Part shown: piece by piece, positions 31,152-39,099 of the stretch | Layout of the letters: each line of letters begins with the position of its first letter | Position numbering within the stretch: position 1 is the first letter of the stretch | DNA from: Lachnospiraceae bacterium UBA7110 | Lineage (GTDB): Bacteria > Bacillota > Clostridia > Lachnospirales > Lachnospiraceae | NCBI GenBank assembly: GCA_002492295.1 | Contig: DKYC01000078.1 | Location: 12,223-51,321 of the forward strand | Length of the DNA: 39,099 bases | Direction: 5' to 3' | Program-made: the position numbers and the translations under genes | Notes under the pieces: generated by a model | Seen by the model: only the letters and a program-made list of their open reading frames with translations | Database searches by the model: none | Told to the model about the DNA's origin: nothing

Positions 31152-34033
31152 AGCAGGAATTGTTTCGAAATATAAGAGAGAGTCTGTTTAATTTCTTTAC
31201 GTCAAGGCTTTTGCTGCTGTTTCTTGTTTTTACGGGAATGGCAATTGTTTTGATATACAGGCTGTTTGATTTACAGATTGTAAGGGGAGAGGAGTATTTG
31301 GACAATTTCCGCCTTATGATTGAAAAAGAAAAAATAATACAAGGTACACGAGGGAATATTTATGACAGGAATCAGAACCTCCTTGCCTATAATGAGCTGG
31401 CATACTCTGTCACGATAGAGGATGTCTATGAGTCCAATTCTGCCGGAAGGGAAGAACTCAATGCCACACTCTACAGATTAATCCATATGATCGAGGAAAA
31501 TGGGGACTCGGTTATCAGCGACTTCAATATTATTTTAAATGAAAATAACGATTATACATTTTCCGTAGAGGGGACAAAGCTTTCCAGGTTTAAGGCGGAT
31601 GTCTATGGGCGCACGCTGATTACGGACTTACTGTTTTCAGAGGAAAACGCGTCCGCACAGGAAATGATGGAGTACCTTTGTACAAAATACGGAATTGGTG
31701 AATATGAAATTCTTGAGAATGGGGAAAAAGGGGATACCTTTTATCCGGGGAAGGGATATACCAAACGGGAGACACTGCAGCTTGTCACGATACGGTATCA
31801 GATGAGCCTTTACAGCTTCCAAAAGTATATCTCCACAACGGTCGCGACGGACGTATCGCTAAAAACAGTCGCCATTGTCATGGAAAACGCGGATACGCTA
31901 AACGGTGTCGCAATCGAAGAGGATACTATAAGAAAGTACAATTATCCGTTTTACTTTTCCCATATTTTGGGCTATACCGGTAAGATTGATTCGGATGAGC
32001 TTGCTACGCTTTCGGAGCAGAATGACAGCTATACGATGAATGATATTGTGGGAAAAGGCGGCATTGAGCAGGTTATGGAGCTTGACCTGCAGGGTCAAAA
32101 GGGCTCACAGACCATATATGTTGACAATATGGGAAAGGTCATTGATACGACGGATATTGTAGAATCACAGGCGGGGCATGATGTGTACCTGACAATTGAC
32201 AAGGACCTCCAGGTTGCGGTCTACAATATTTTGGAACAGAAGCTTGCGGGCATTCTTGTTTCAAAAATCAGGAATATTTACAACTATGATCCGCTTACAT
32301 CCTCGTCAAGGCAAAATATTATTATTCCGATTGACGACGTATATTACGCGCTTTTTAACAATAACGTGATTGACATTGGACACTTTTCCGACGAGAATGC
32401 GTACGATACGGAAAAAGAGGTTTTACAGATTTTTAACGATAAAAAGGCGCGTGTGCTTACTTCTATTGAGGCGGAGCTTTTGGAGATAAAGACGCCTTAT
32501 GACAAGCTGACAAAAGAGTATAAAAACTATGAAAGCTATATTGTTTCCATGCTGATGGATAAAGGTGTGCTTATAAGTTCCGCGATTGACAGGGATGACG
32601 CCACGTACATCGCATGGACGAATGACGAGACAATCAGCCTGAATGAATATCTGACCTATGCGATTTCCAAAAACTGGATTGACATTACCAAGCTTTCCGT
32701 AGAAGCACAGTATTCGGATTCCTTTGAGGTGTTAAACAGCATTATCCGGTACATCCTCCAAAACCTTGAGGATAATACCAGATTTGCAAAAATGCTGTAC
32801 AAGTATATGATTAGCGATCAGACGATTTCAGACCGGCAAATCTGCATGATTTTGTGGGAACAGGATTTAATCAGTGTTGACGAGAGCAAGATTACTGCTT
32901 TAAAGAACGGTCAGACAAGACCTTATAATTTCATGCTTGACATGATTTCCACGCTTCAGATTACACCTGCGCAGCTTGCGCTTGATCCTTATTCGGCTTC
33001 CTGCGTGATAACGGATGTCAGAAATGGGGAAGTGCTCGCACTTGTGTCTTATCCGGGGTATGATATCAATAAACTGGCAAACGGCGTTGACGCGGAGTAT
33101 TTTGCAAAGCTGCAGGCGGATTTGTCCGTACCTCAGTGGAGCGCCGCCACGCAGCAGGAGACAGCTCCGGGCTCCACCTTTAAAATGATGGTCGCGGTTG
33201 CCGCAATGGAAGAGGGCGCGGTATCCTCCCTTGGGGAAACGATTACCTGTACCGGCGTGTTTGACAAAATCCCGCCTGATATCCACAGGTGCCATATTTA
33301 TCCCGGTGCGCATGGCGCAATGAACCTGCAGAACGCCATCGCAAATTCCTGCAATATGTATTTTTACGAAATCGGTTACCGCCTGAGTCTGGAGAACGGG
33401 AGCTATAACAGTAATTACGGTCTGTCAAGGCTTAAAAAATATGCGGATTTATTTGGATTAACAGAAAAATCCGGTGTTGAGATTACGGAATCCGAGCCGA
33501 AATTTTCAACGGAATTTTCCGTTCCCACAGCAATTGGACAAGGTTCCAACAACTATACGACGGTTGGGCTTGCGCGTTATGTCACGGCTGTGGCGAACAG
33601 TGGTACGGTATTTAATTTAAGCATCCTGGACAAGGTGATGGACTCAAACGGCGTCATTGTCAAGGACTTTACGCCTGAAATCCGAAACGTGATTGATATT
33701 GATGACAGTATTTGGGACGCAATCCATGCGGGAATGCGGGGAGTGGTGGAAAAAAAGAAGTATTACGGGGAGCTTCCGGTAAAAGTGGCGGGAAAGACCG
33801 GTACTGCACAGGAGGGAAGAAACCGTACCAACCACGCGTTGTTTCTTAGCTATGCACCCTATGAAAATCCTGAGATTTCAGTAGCAGTACGTATCGCGTA
33901 TGGCTACAGCTCAGATTATGCGGCACAGACTGCGAGGGATGTATATAAATATTACTATGGTTTGGCCAAGGAAGATGAGCTCGTTACCGGTACTGCAGAG
34001 CTTCCTGACGCAGTAAGCGGTGAGGGCGATTAA
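31148..34033 (+). CDS. mrdA: Penicillin-binding protein 2 (transpeptidase) with large insertion
   Basis: Class B penicillin-binding protein, 961 residues, the elongation transpeptidase expected to work with RodA. It has a transmembrane helix at about 20-42, the pedestal start (GTRGNIYDRNQNLLAYN), and the transpeptidase motifs S676-TFK (GSTFK), S734-C-N, and K883-TGT. Between LTIDKDLQVAVYNILEQ (348-364) and CVITDVRNGEVLALVSYPG (from 619) lies ~250 residues of mostly helical sequence, where standard PBP2 has about ten. C701, H713, C715, H716 and H722 cluster near the active site, resembling zinc-binding class B PBPs reported in Clostridioides difficile. The start is GTG 31148, overlapping the mreD stop. 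Confidence 0.94.
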   Translation: MKQELFRNIRESLFNFFTSRLLLLFLVFTGMAIVLIYRLFDLQIVRGEEYLDNFRLMIEKEKIIQGTRGNIYDRNQNLLAYNELAYSVTIEDVYESNSAGREELNATLYRLIHMIEENGDSVISDFNIILNENNDYTFSVEGTKLSRFKADVYGRTLITDLLFSEENASAQEMMEYLCTKYGIGEYEILENGEKGDTFYPGKGYTKRETLQLVTIRYQMSLYSFQKYISTTVATDVSLKTVAIVMENADTLNGVAIEEDTIRKYNYPFYFSHILGYTGKIDSDELATLSEQNDSYTMNDIVGKGGIEQVMELDLQGQKGSQTIYVDNMGKVIDTTDIVESQAGHDVYLTIDKDLQVAVYNILEQKLAGILVSKIRNIYNYDPLTSSSRQNIIIPIDDVYYALFNNNVIDIGHFSDENAYDTEKEVLQIFNDKKARVLTSIEAELLEIKTPYDKLTKEYKNYESYIVSMLMDKGVLISSAIDRDDATYIAWTNDETISLNEYLTYAISKNWIDITKLSVEAQYSDSFEVLNSIIRYILQNLEDNTRFAKMLYKYMISDQTISDRQICMILWEQDLISVDESKITALKNGQTRPYNFMLDMISTLQITPAQLALDPYSASCVITDVRNGEVLALVSYPGYDINKLANGVDAEYFAKLQADLSVPQWSAATQQETAPGSTFKMMVAVAAMEEGAVSSLGETITCTGVFDKIPPDIHRCHIYPGAHGAMNLQNAIANSCNMYFYEIGYRLSLENGSYNSNYGLSRLKKYADLFGLTEKSGVEITESEPKFSTEFSVPTAIGQGSNNYTTVGLARYVTAVANSGTVFNLSILDKVMDSNGVIVKDFTPEIRNVIDIDDSIWDAIHAGMRGVVEKKKYYGELPVKVAGKTGTAQEGRNRTNHALFLSYAPYENPEISVAVRIAYGYSSDYAAQTARDVYKYYYGLAKEDELVTGTAELPDAVSGEGD

Positions 34034-34051
34034 TTTGCGAAGGGAGAAAAT

Positions 34052-34729
34052 GTGAAAAATTCAGTGATTTTAAAAAGTTTTTCCAGCGGTATATCCGTTA
34101 TTATGGATGATACGATTCCGTATGAGGAGCTGCTTGCCGACATTGCGGTCAAGTTTCGGGAAGCGGACAGCTTCTTTAAGGATGCGGCTGTGGCGATTTC
34201 CCTGGAGGGCAGAAATCTGACTGAAAAACAGGAGCGCGAGGTACTTGATACCATTACGCAGAATTCACGTTTGAAAGTACTGTGCCTTATGGGCAGGGAC
34301 AAGGATAAAAATATTAAGTTTTTGGGAATACAGAATAATCTGAGCTTTCAGAAGGATGAGAACTGTGGGCAGTTTTACAGGGGCTCTTTGAGTGACGGGC
34401 AGAGCATTGAGACGGAGCACAGCATTATCATATTAGGTGATGTGGGCGAGGGCTGCTATGTCTTTAGCGCAAAGGATATTGTGGTACTGGGAAATCTTAC
34501 AGGGGAAGCACATGCAGGAGCAGGCGGCAGTTTAAACCACTTTGTCGTGGCTTTGGAAATGAATCCAAGCGTTTTGACAATTGGTTCACTCAGCCTTAAA
34601 ATACAGCCTCAAAAACCTTCCATTTGGGGGCGCAGGCAAAAACCAACACCGAAAATAGCATATACCTACAACGGCGAACTATTGGTGGAATCGATTACAA
34701 AAGAATTGCTGGACGAATTTACGATTTAA
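34052..34729 (+). CDS. minC: Septum-site determining protein MinC
   Basis: Inhibitor of FtsZ ring assembly away from midcell; 225 residues. The N-terminal domain (~1-95) is loosely conserved. The C-terminal beta-helix, which binds MinD, is clear: RGSLSDGQSIETEHSIIILG, DVGEGCYVFSAKDIVVLGNL, GEAHAGAGGS, LEMNPSVLTIGSLS. The start is GTG 34052, 5 bases after AGGGAG (34041-34046). An ATG overlaps it at 34050 but is followed at once by TGA, giving a start-stop unit. minD follows after 43 bases and minE overlaps minD. Confidence 0.93.
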   Translation: MKNSVILKSFSSGISVIMDDTIPYEELLADIAVKFREADSFFKDAAVAISLEGRNLTEKQEREVLDTITQNSRLKVLCLMGRDKDKNIKFLGIQNNLSFQKDENCGQFYRGSLSDGQSIETEHSIIILGDVGEGCYVFSAKDIVVLGNLTGEAHAGAGGSLNHFVVALEMNPSVLTIGSLSLKIQPQKPSIWGRRQKPTPKIAYTYNGELLVESITKELLDEFTI

Positions 34730-34772
34730 ATTCATCCGGAGACCATTATCAAAAAATAATGGAGGACGTTCT

Positions 34773-35582
34773 ATGAGCGAAGTAATCGTTGTTACATCAG
34801 GAAAAGGCGGTGTGGGAAAGACCACCACATCTGCAAACGTGGGAACAGGTCTTGCAGAGATGGGAAAAAGCGTTGTTTTAATTGATGCCGATATCGGTCT
34901 TAGGAACCTTGACGTTGTCATGGGACTGGAAAACAGGATTGTGTATAATCTTGTTGACGTGATAGAAGGCAACTGCCGCCTGAAACAGGCGCTGATTAAG
35001 GACAAACGGCATGCGGGACTTTATCTGATGCCTGCGGCACAGACAAGGGATAAAAACTGCATTACCCCGGAGCAGATGATTAAGCTGATTGACAGCTTAA
35101 GGGAGCAGTTTGACTACATAATTCTTGACTGTCCGGCAGGCATCGAGCAGGGCTTTCAAAACGCAATCGCAGGCGCGGACCATGCGGTTGTCGTGACAAC
35201 GCCGGAGGTTTCGGCGATTCGGGATGCGGACCGTATCATCGGTCTTTTGGAGGCAAATGAGATCAGGAAAATTGACCTTGTCATCAACAGGCTGCGCCAC
35301 GACTTAATCCGGCGCGGCGAGATGATGACGGTTGACGATGTGCTGGATATTTTGGGACTTCCGCTGCTTGGCGTCGTTCCCGATGACGAAAACGTGGTTA
35401 TTGCCACGAATCAGGGTGAACCGCTTGTCGGAAAGGGTTCTATGGCAGGACAGGCATTTTATAATATCTGCAGGAGGTTGGCAGGAAAAGAAGTTCCTTT
35501 TATGGATTTTAGTAAAAACGTGACGATATGGACCAGGGTTTCCGGTTTATTCAGAAAAAGTCTACAGGAGGAGCGCGCATGA
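34773..35582 (+). CDS. minD: Septum-site determining ATPase MinD
   Basis: Membrane-associated ATPase of 269 residues that recruits MinC and oscillates or localises with MinE. The deviant Walker A is GKGGVGKTT (10-18), followed by VLIDADIGLRNLDVVMGLEN, and Walker B ILDCPAGIE. The C-terminal amphipathic helix that binds membrane is WTRVSGLFRKSL. ATG 34773 has GGAGG upstream. minE begins inside its stop (ATGA). The presence of MinE as well as MinCD indicates an E. coli-style Min system rather than the DivIVA/MinJ type of Bacillus. Confidence 0.96.
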   Translation: MSEVIVVTSGKGGVGKTTTSANVGTGLAEMGKSVVLIDADIGLRNLDVVMGLENRIVYNLVDVIEGNCRLKQALIKDKRHAGLYLMPAAQTRDKNCITPEQMIKLIDSLREQFDYIILDCPAGIEQGFQNAIAGADHAVVVTTPEVSAIRDADRIIGLLEANEIRKIDLVINRLRHDLIRRGEMMTVDDVLDILGLPLLGVVPDDENVVIATNQGEPLVGKGSMAGQAFYNICRRLAGKEVPFMDFSKNVTIWTRVSGLFRKSLQEERA

Positions 35583-35848
35583 GTATATTAAATATTTTCA
35601 GGAGGAAAACCTCACGGCAGATAGCAAAAGACAGACTCAAAATACTGTTAATTTCAGATAGGGTAAACTGCTCGCCCGAGATGATGGAACTGATTAAAAA
35701 CGACATTGCGGAGGTCATATCAAAGTATATGAAAATTGACACCTCCAATATGGATATCCAGATTTCAAAAACGGCAGGCGGAACCGGAAGAAACGGGAAA
35801 GTTCCGGTATTATATGCCAATATACCGATTTTAGACTTGAGAAATTAG
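35579..35848 (+). CDS. minE: Cell division topological specificity factor MinE
   Basis: An 89-residue MinE that stimulates MinD ATPase and restricts MinCD to places away from midcell. The N-terminal amphipathic, membrane-binding segment (SILNIFRRKTSRQIAKDRLK) leads into the MinD-contact strand (LKILLISDRVNCSPEMM). The topological-specificity domain follows (EVISKYMKIDTSNMDIQISK). The start at ATG 35579 is clear: AGGAGGAG lies just before it and it overlaps the minD TGA by ATGA. An open frame continues upstream within minD but is not the start. Confidence 0.95.
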   Translation: MSILNIFRRKTSRQIAKDRLKILLISDRVNCSPEMMELIKNDIAEVISKYMKIDTSNMDIQISKTAGGTGRNGKVPVLYANIPILDLRN

Positions 35849-35871
35849 ACAGGGCAGGAACGGGGATAACG

Positions 35872-36987
35872 ATGTTAAAGAATTACAGGATAAGGGATTA
35901 TGATTTTAAGTTAATACTGATGCTGATTGCAGTGACGGCAATCGGCGTGCTTTCCGTGGGAAGCGCAAGGGCTGATTTGCAGAGCAGGCAGCTTTTGGGA
36001 TTTATTGTGGGTTTCTTTATCATGATTGTCCTGTCCTTTTTTGACTATTCGTTTTTTCTGCGGTTTTACTGGCTGATTTACCTGTTTGACTTATTGCTTT
36101 TGGGCATGGTAGCACAGTTCGGCGAGGTGGTCAATAACGCAAAACGCTGGCTTGTTATTGGAGGAATCCAGTTTCAGCCTTCTGAAGTCACGAAAATCAT
36201 GCTGATTTTAGTGATTTCGCAGTTTATTTTTAAACACAGGGAAAAAATCAATTCGCTTAAAAATATTATATTTATGCTGGCAATTGTAGCGGTTCCCGCA
36301 TATCTGGTCTATGACCAGCCGGACATGTCAACAACCATCGTAATTCTTGTGATTTTCTGCGTCGTATGGTATGTGGGCGGACTCAGCTATAAGCTGATTT
36401 TGGGAACGCTTGCAGTTGTCGTTCCTGTGGCGGTTGTCCTGTTTATCTTAATTTTACAGCCGGATCAGACAATTATTAATGAATATCAGCAGGGACGTAT
36501 TTTGGCGTGGCTGTATCCGGAACGTTACCAGCAGACGCTCGCATACCAGCAGACAAACGCCATGATGGCGATTGGCTCCGGACAGCTTTGGGGCAAGGGA
36601 TTAAACAACAATATGATCAGCTCCGTTAAAAACGGAAATTTTATCTCGGAACCGCAGACGGACTTTATTTTTACGGTTGTCGGGGAGGAGCTTGGATTTG
36701 CGGGCGGCTGCCTTGTAGTAGTGCTTCTGTTTGCAATCGCGCTGGAATGCCTTAGCGTGGCAAGAAAGGCAAAGGATATTGCAGGGACGTGCATTGCCTC
36801 GGGAATGGCGGCGCTGATCGGGTTTCAAAGCTTTGTCAATATTGCGGTTGCAACAGGGTTGTTTCCAAATACAGGTGTTCCGCTTCCGTTTGTAAGTTAC
36901 GGTCTGACCTCGCTTGTCAGTCTGTATATCGGAATGGGATTTGTGCTGAATATACGGCTGCAGTGTGTCAGGAAATATAATAATTAA
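35872..36987 (+). CDS. rodA: RodA peptidoglycan polymerase (SEDS family)
   Basis: A 371-residue SEDS glycosyltransferase with about ten membrane helices, which polymerises lipid II during elongation and pairs with PBP2. Signatures include AKRWLVIGGIQFQPSEVTKI, VYDQPDMSTTIVI, FISEPQTDFIFTVVGEELGF, and PFVSYGLTSL near the end. The large extracellular loop includes GSGQLWGKGLNNNMISSV. It could be FtsW or SpoVE by fold alone, but its position after mreBCD-PBP2-minCDE favours RodA. It starts 23 bases after minE and ends the cluster. No convincing terminator is seen in the 173 AT-rich bases before mgsA. Confidence 0.93.
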   Translation: MLKNYRIRDYDFKLILMLIAVTAIGVLSVGSARADLQSRQLLGFIVGFFIMIVLSFFDYSFFLRFYWLIYLFDLLLLGMVAQFGEVVNNAKRWLVIGGIQFQPSEVTKIMLILVISQFIFKHREKINSLKNIIFMLAIVAVPAYLVYDQPDMSTTIVILVIFCVVWYVGGLSYKLILGTLAVVVPVAVVLFILILQPDQTIINEYQQGRILAWLYPERYQQTLAYQQTNAMMAIGSGQLWGKGLNNNMISSVKNGNFISEPQTDFIFTVVGEELGFAGGCLVVVLLFAIALECLSVARKAKDIAGTCIASGMAALIGFQSFVNIAVATGLFPNTGVPLPFVSYGLTSLVSLYIGMGFVLNIRLQCVRKYNN

Positions 36988-37160
36988 ATCGTTACGATAA
37001 AGCTTTAAAAATGCACAATTGCTTTGCCGGAATTATGGAAGGATTATGAATAATTTATGAAAATTTAGGAAATTCTCAAAATATTATATAGCTTTTTCAA
37101 CAAAAAGAGGTTAGAATATTAATTAGATATTATTCTTGAACAAAGGAAGGTGCAGATATT

Positions 37161-37553
37161 ATGAATATTGCGTTAATCGCACATGACGGGAAGAAAAAGT
37201 TAATGCAGAACTTTTGCATCGCATACAGGGGCATTTTAAGCAAAAATACGCTGTATGCAACGGGAACAACAGGACGCCTGATTGAGGAAGTCACTAATCT
37301 GAGTATTCATAAATATTTAGCCGGACATTTGGGTGGGGAACAGCAGATTTGTGCACAGATTGAGCACAACCAGATTGACCTTGTTATTTTTTTAAGGGAT
37401 CCCAATTCAAAGTCCCATGAACCTGATATTAATAATGCGGTTAAGCTATGTGATATGCATAATATCCCTTTGGCAACAAACCTTGCTTCGGCAGAGCTTT
37501 TGATTAAGTCGCTTGACAGAGGAGATTTAGACTGGCGTGAAATGTACAAATAG
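37161..37553 (+). CDS. mgsA: Methylglyoxal synthase
   Basis: Converts dihydroxyacetone phosphate to methylglyoxal and phosphate, a phosphate-scavenging bypass of lower glycolysis. The product has 130 residues, near the usual length. H8 (AHDGKKK), the phosphate loop ATGTTGRL, H86 (HEPD) and D89 are in place. The catalytic-base position, Asp71 in E. coli (GGDQQ), is Glu60 here (GGEQQI). AAGGAAGG lies about 9 bases before ATG 37161. The carboxypeptidase frame overlaps or abuts its 3' end. The upstream gap 36988-37160 is AT-rich; I could not pick one promoter in it. Confidence 0.93.
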   Translation: MNIALIAHDGKKKLMQNFCIAYRGILSKNTLYATGTTGRLIEEVTNLSIHKYLAGHLGGEQQICAQIEHNQIDLVIFLRDPNSKSHEPDINNAVKLCDMHNIPLATNLASAELLIKSLDRGDLDWREMYK

Positions 37554-38523
37554 AGTGAAAAGAATTTTGACAGTATTTTTGGTTATAACAATGGTTTTGG
37601 TACCGATGACGGGCTGCGGCAGTAAGGACTATTCCTTCGGCTACGACAGGAGCAGGAATAATTCGGGGTTTTCGGTTGCTTCCCATACGGCGGGGGATAC
37701 CGCGGACGCATTTGCGTCGGGGCTTTGTGTCTCGGCAAAGGATGTAACCTCGGGAACTGACGCTGATTTATCGGCGGCAACTGCGGCAGGGCTTTTTGAC
37801 ATTACGCAGAAAAAGGTTATCTACGCCAAAAACATCCATGAAAAATTAAATCCCGCGAGCCTTACGAAAATACTGACTGCGCTTTGCGCGTTGGAGAACG
37901 GAAATTTAGACGATGTGATGACTGCAAGCGAAAATGTGCGTATTGACGAATCCGGCGCGGTAAAGCTGGGAATAGAGGAAGGCGATACCATGACGCTGGA
38001 GCAGGCGCTTCACGCGTTACTGCTCAAATCATCCAATGATGTGGCAGTTCTGATTGCGGAACATATCGGAGGAAGCGTGGAGGGCTTTGCCAAGCTGATG
38101 AACGAGACGGCGAACCGTCTTGGCGCGACAAACAGCCATTTCGTAAATCCGCACGGTCTGACCGATCCAAACCACTATACGACGGCATATGACCTTTATT
38201 TGATATGCAATGCGGCGGTCACGCACGATAAGTTTGTGGAGATTATCCATACGGCAAGTTACAATTCCGTATATCATGATAAAAACGGAAACGAAAAGAC
38301 GATGGATATGGCAAACAGTAATGCGTACATAAAGGGAGAGGCATTTGCGCCCGACAACGTGACGGTAATCGGAGGAAAGACCGGTACGACAAACGCGGCA
38401 GGCAGCTGTCTTGTCATCTATGCAAGAAACAGTGCAGGAAATCCATATATTTCCGTAGTGCTTCAGGCACCTGACAGGACGACAATGTATACGGAGATGA
38501 CCGATTTATTAGGAGAAATTTAA
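37537..38523 (+). CDS. D-alanyl-D-alanine carboxypeptidase, lipoprotein (S11 family)
   Basis: Serine DD-carboxypeptidase that trims the terminal D-Ala of peptidoglycan stem peptides. With the GTG at 37537 it has 328 residues. The N-terminus is a lipoprotein signal (KRILTVFLVITMVLVPMTGC), so C27 is probably lipidated and anchors the enzyme outside the membrane. The active-site motifs are S108-LTK (NPASLTK), S165-S-N, and K281-TGT. It ends soon after the catalytic domain, without the PBP5 C-terminal beta domain. The start is uncertain: GTG 37537 has GAGGAG 12 bases upstream but overlaps mgsA by 17 bases, while GTG 37555 would start right at MKRIL without a ribosome site. Confidence 0.92.
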   Translation: MKCTNRVKRILTVFLVITMVLVPMTGCGSKDYSFGYDRSRNNSGFSVASHTAGDTADAFASGLCVSAKDVTSGTDADLSAATAAGLFDITQKKVIYAKNIHEKLNPASLTKILTALCALENGNLDDVMTASENVRIDESGAVKLGIEEGDTMTLEQALHALLLKSSNDVAVLIAEHIGGSVEGFAKLMNETANRLGATNSHFVNPHGLTDPNHYTTAYDLYLICNAAVTHDKFVEIIHTASYNSVYHDKNGNEKTMDMANSNAYIKGEAFAPDNVTVIGGKTGTTNAAGSCLVIYARNSAGNPYISVVLQAPDRTTMYTEMTDLLGEI

Positions 38524-38530
38524 TAAGTTG

Positions 38531-38559
38531 TTGTTTTTTTCGACGTATTCTACTATAAT
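38531..38559 (+). promoter_or_regulatory. Predicted sigma-A promoter of the small P-loop gene
   Basis: TTGTTT (38531-38536), a 17-base spacer, and a perfect TATAAT (38554-38559). Transcription would start near 38566, giving a leader of about 100 bases that includes two copies of GGAACGGT (38604-38611 and 38613-38620). Confidence 0.55.
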
Positions 38560-38668
38560 TAGATTAATGATTGCTTGTTGCCGTTTGAACAGGACCTGAC
38601 ATTGGAACGGTGGGAACGGTAATAAGTGTTTATCTCATTAAATATGCAATTTACAGGAGGTATTTCTT

Positions 38669-39094
38669 ATGGTACAGCTTATTGTTGGACAAAAAGGCAA
38701 GGGTAAAACGAAAATCATTTTGGACATGGTGAACAAGGAAATTGCGAACGCGTCAGGTAACATTGTTTATCTCGACAAGGGCAATGACCATATGTATGAG
38801 TTAAATAACAAGGTCCGGCTCATCAACGTAAAGGATTACGGTGTTTCCAATGCTGACGAATTTATAGGCTTTATTCGCGGCATCGTTTCCCAGGATCATG
38901 ATTTGGAGCATATCTATTTGGATGGATTTTTGAAAATTTCATGTCTTGAGGGAGAAAAGGACAGGGTAGAGGAAATATTTACAAAGCTTGACCGTATCAG
39001 TGATGCGTATGGCTTCAAGATTATAGCCAGCATTTCTATTGATGAGGCAGAGCTTCCGGAAAGCTTAAAATCAAAGGTTGTTGTATCATTATAG
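38669..39094 (+). CDS. Small P-loop NTPase of unknown function
   Basis: A complete 141-residue cytoplasmic protein. A Walker A motif is near the start (G7-QKGKGKT14). A probable Walker B strand is IYLDG (D85 after HIYL). The predicted fold is a compact alternating alpha/beta NTPase. The frame contains no transmembrane or DNA-binding segment that I can see. Similar clostridial proteins are sometimes labelled 'PilT-like', but the length and lack of secretion-ATPase motifs do not support a pilus role. AGGAGG lies about 8 bases before ATG 38669, and it has its own predicted promoter after the carboxypeptidase. Function unknown. Confidence 0.85.
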   Translation: MVQLIVGQKGKGKTKIILDMVNKEIANASGNIVYLDKGNDHMYELNNKVRLINVKDYGVSNADEFIGFIRGIVSQDHDLEHIYLDGFLKISCLEGEKDRVEEIFTKLDRISDAYGFKIIASISIDEAELPESLKSKVVVSL

Positions 39095-39099
39095 AAATA

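Noticed and set aside
1..39099. tRNA or rRNA genes, CRISPR array, insertion sequences, prophage
   Set aside because: No cloverleaf, regularly spaced repeats, transposase, integrase or phage structural genes were seen on either strand.

Overview
The window is a stretch of chromosome from a low-to-mid GC Gram-positive anaerobe, most likely a Lachnospiraceae-type clostridium. The reasons are the PheS/PheT, MutS/MutL/MiaA and RadC-MreBCD-PBP2-MinCDE-RodA gene orders, strong AGGAGG-type ribosome sites, PocR and Cache chemoreceptors, an Fe-S aldo/keto reductase family protein, and a full MinCDE system beside mreB. No tRNA, rRNA, CRISPR array, transposase or phage gene is visible. Almost all genes lie on the + strand; the only clear exception is the aldo/keto reductase family gene.

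Layout. (1) 1-9829, housekeeping: the 3' end of pheS, then pheT, queA, nfo, a DUF896 gene, a 5-formyltetrahydrofolate cyclo-ligase, proA, a secreted protein of unknown function, and miaB. (2) 9830-20677, an accessory block between miaB and mutS, genes that often sit close together in clostridia. It holds a membrane chemoreceptor, a small soluble PocR receptor, a helix-turn-helix regulator fused to a PurM-like domain, two ABC exporter halves, the reversed Fe-S aldo/keto reductase family gene, and a SulP anion transporter. (3) 20690-27920: mutS, mutL, miaA and a PLP-dependent 'methionine gamma-lyase family' gene. (4) 28033-36987, a tight cell-shape and division cluster: radC, mreB, mreC, mreD, PBP2, minC, minD, minE, rodA. 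(5) 37161-39094: methylglyoxal synthase, a lipoprotein D-Ala-D-Ala carboxypeptidase, and a small P-loop protein of unknown function.

How the genes work together. Genes in region 4 are separated by 0-43 bases or overlap, and should be co-expressed to couple cell-wall elongation (MreBCD, PBP2, RodA) with placement of division (MinCDE). MutS and MutL form the mismatch-repair pair, while MiaA and MiaB act in sequence on tRNA A37. The regulator at 12841-14103 overlaps the first ABC gene by 7 bases and probably controls the exporter.

The most unusual item is that regulator. Behind an XRE-type DNA-binding domain lies an essentially full-length homologue of AIR synthase (PurM) in which the catalytic glycine-rich and GGE motifs are gone. 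It looks like a dead purine enzyme reused as a sensor. Other notable points are an MreB with a degenerate phosphate-2 loop, a PBP2 with a ~250-residue insertion, an aldo/keto reductase fold lacking the usual Tyr and Lys but carrying two 4Fe-4S motifs, a methylglyoxal synthase with Glu in place of the catalytic Asp, and a C-terminally shortened ABC subunit ending inside an inverted repeat shared with its convergent neighbour.
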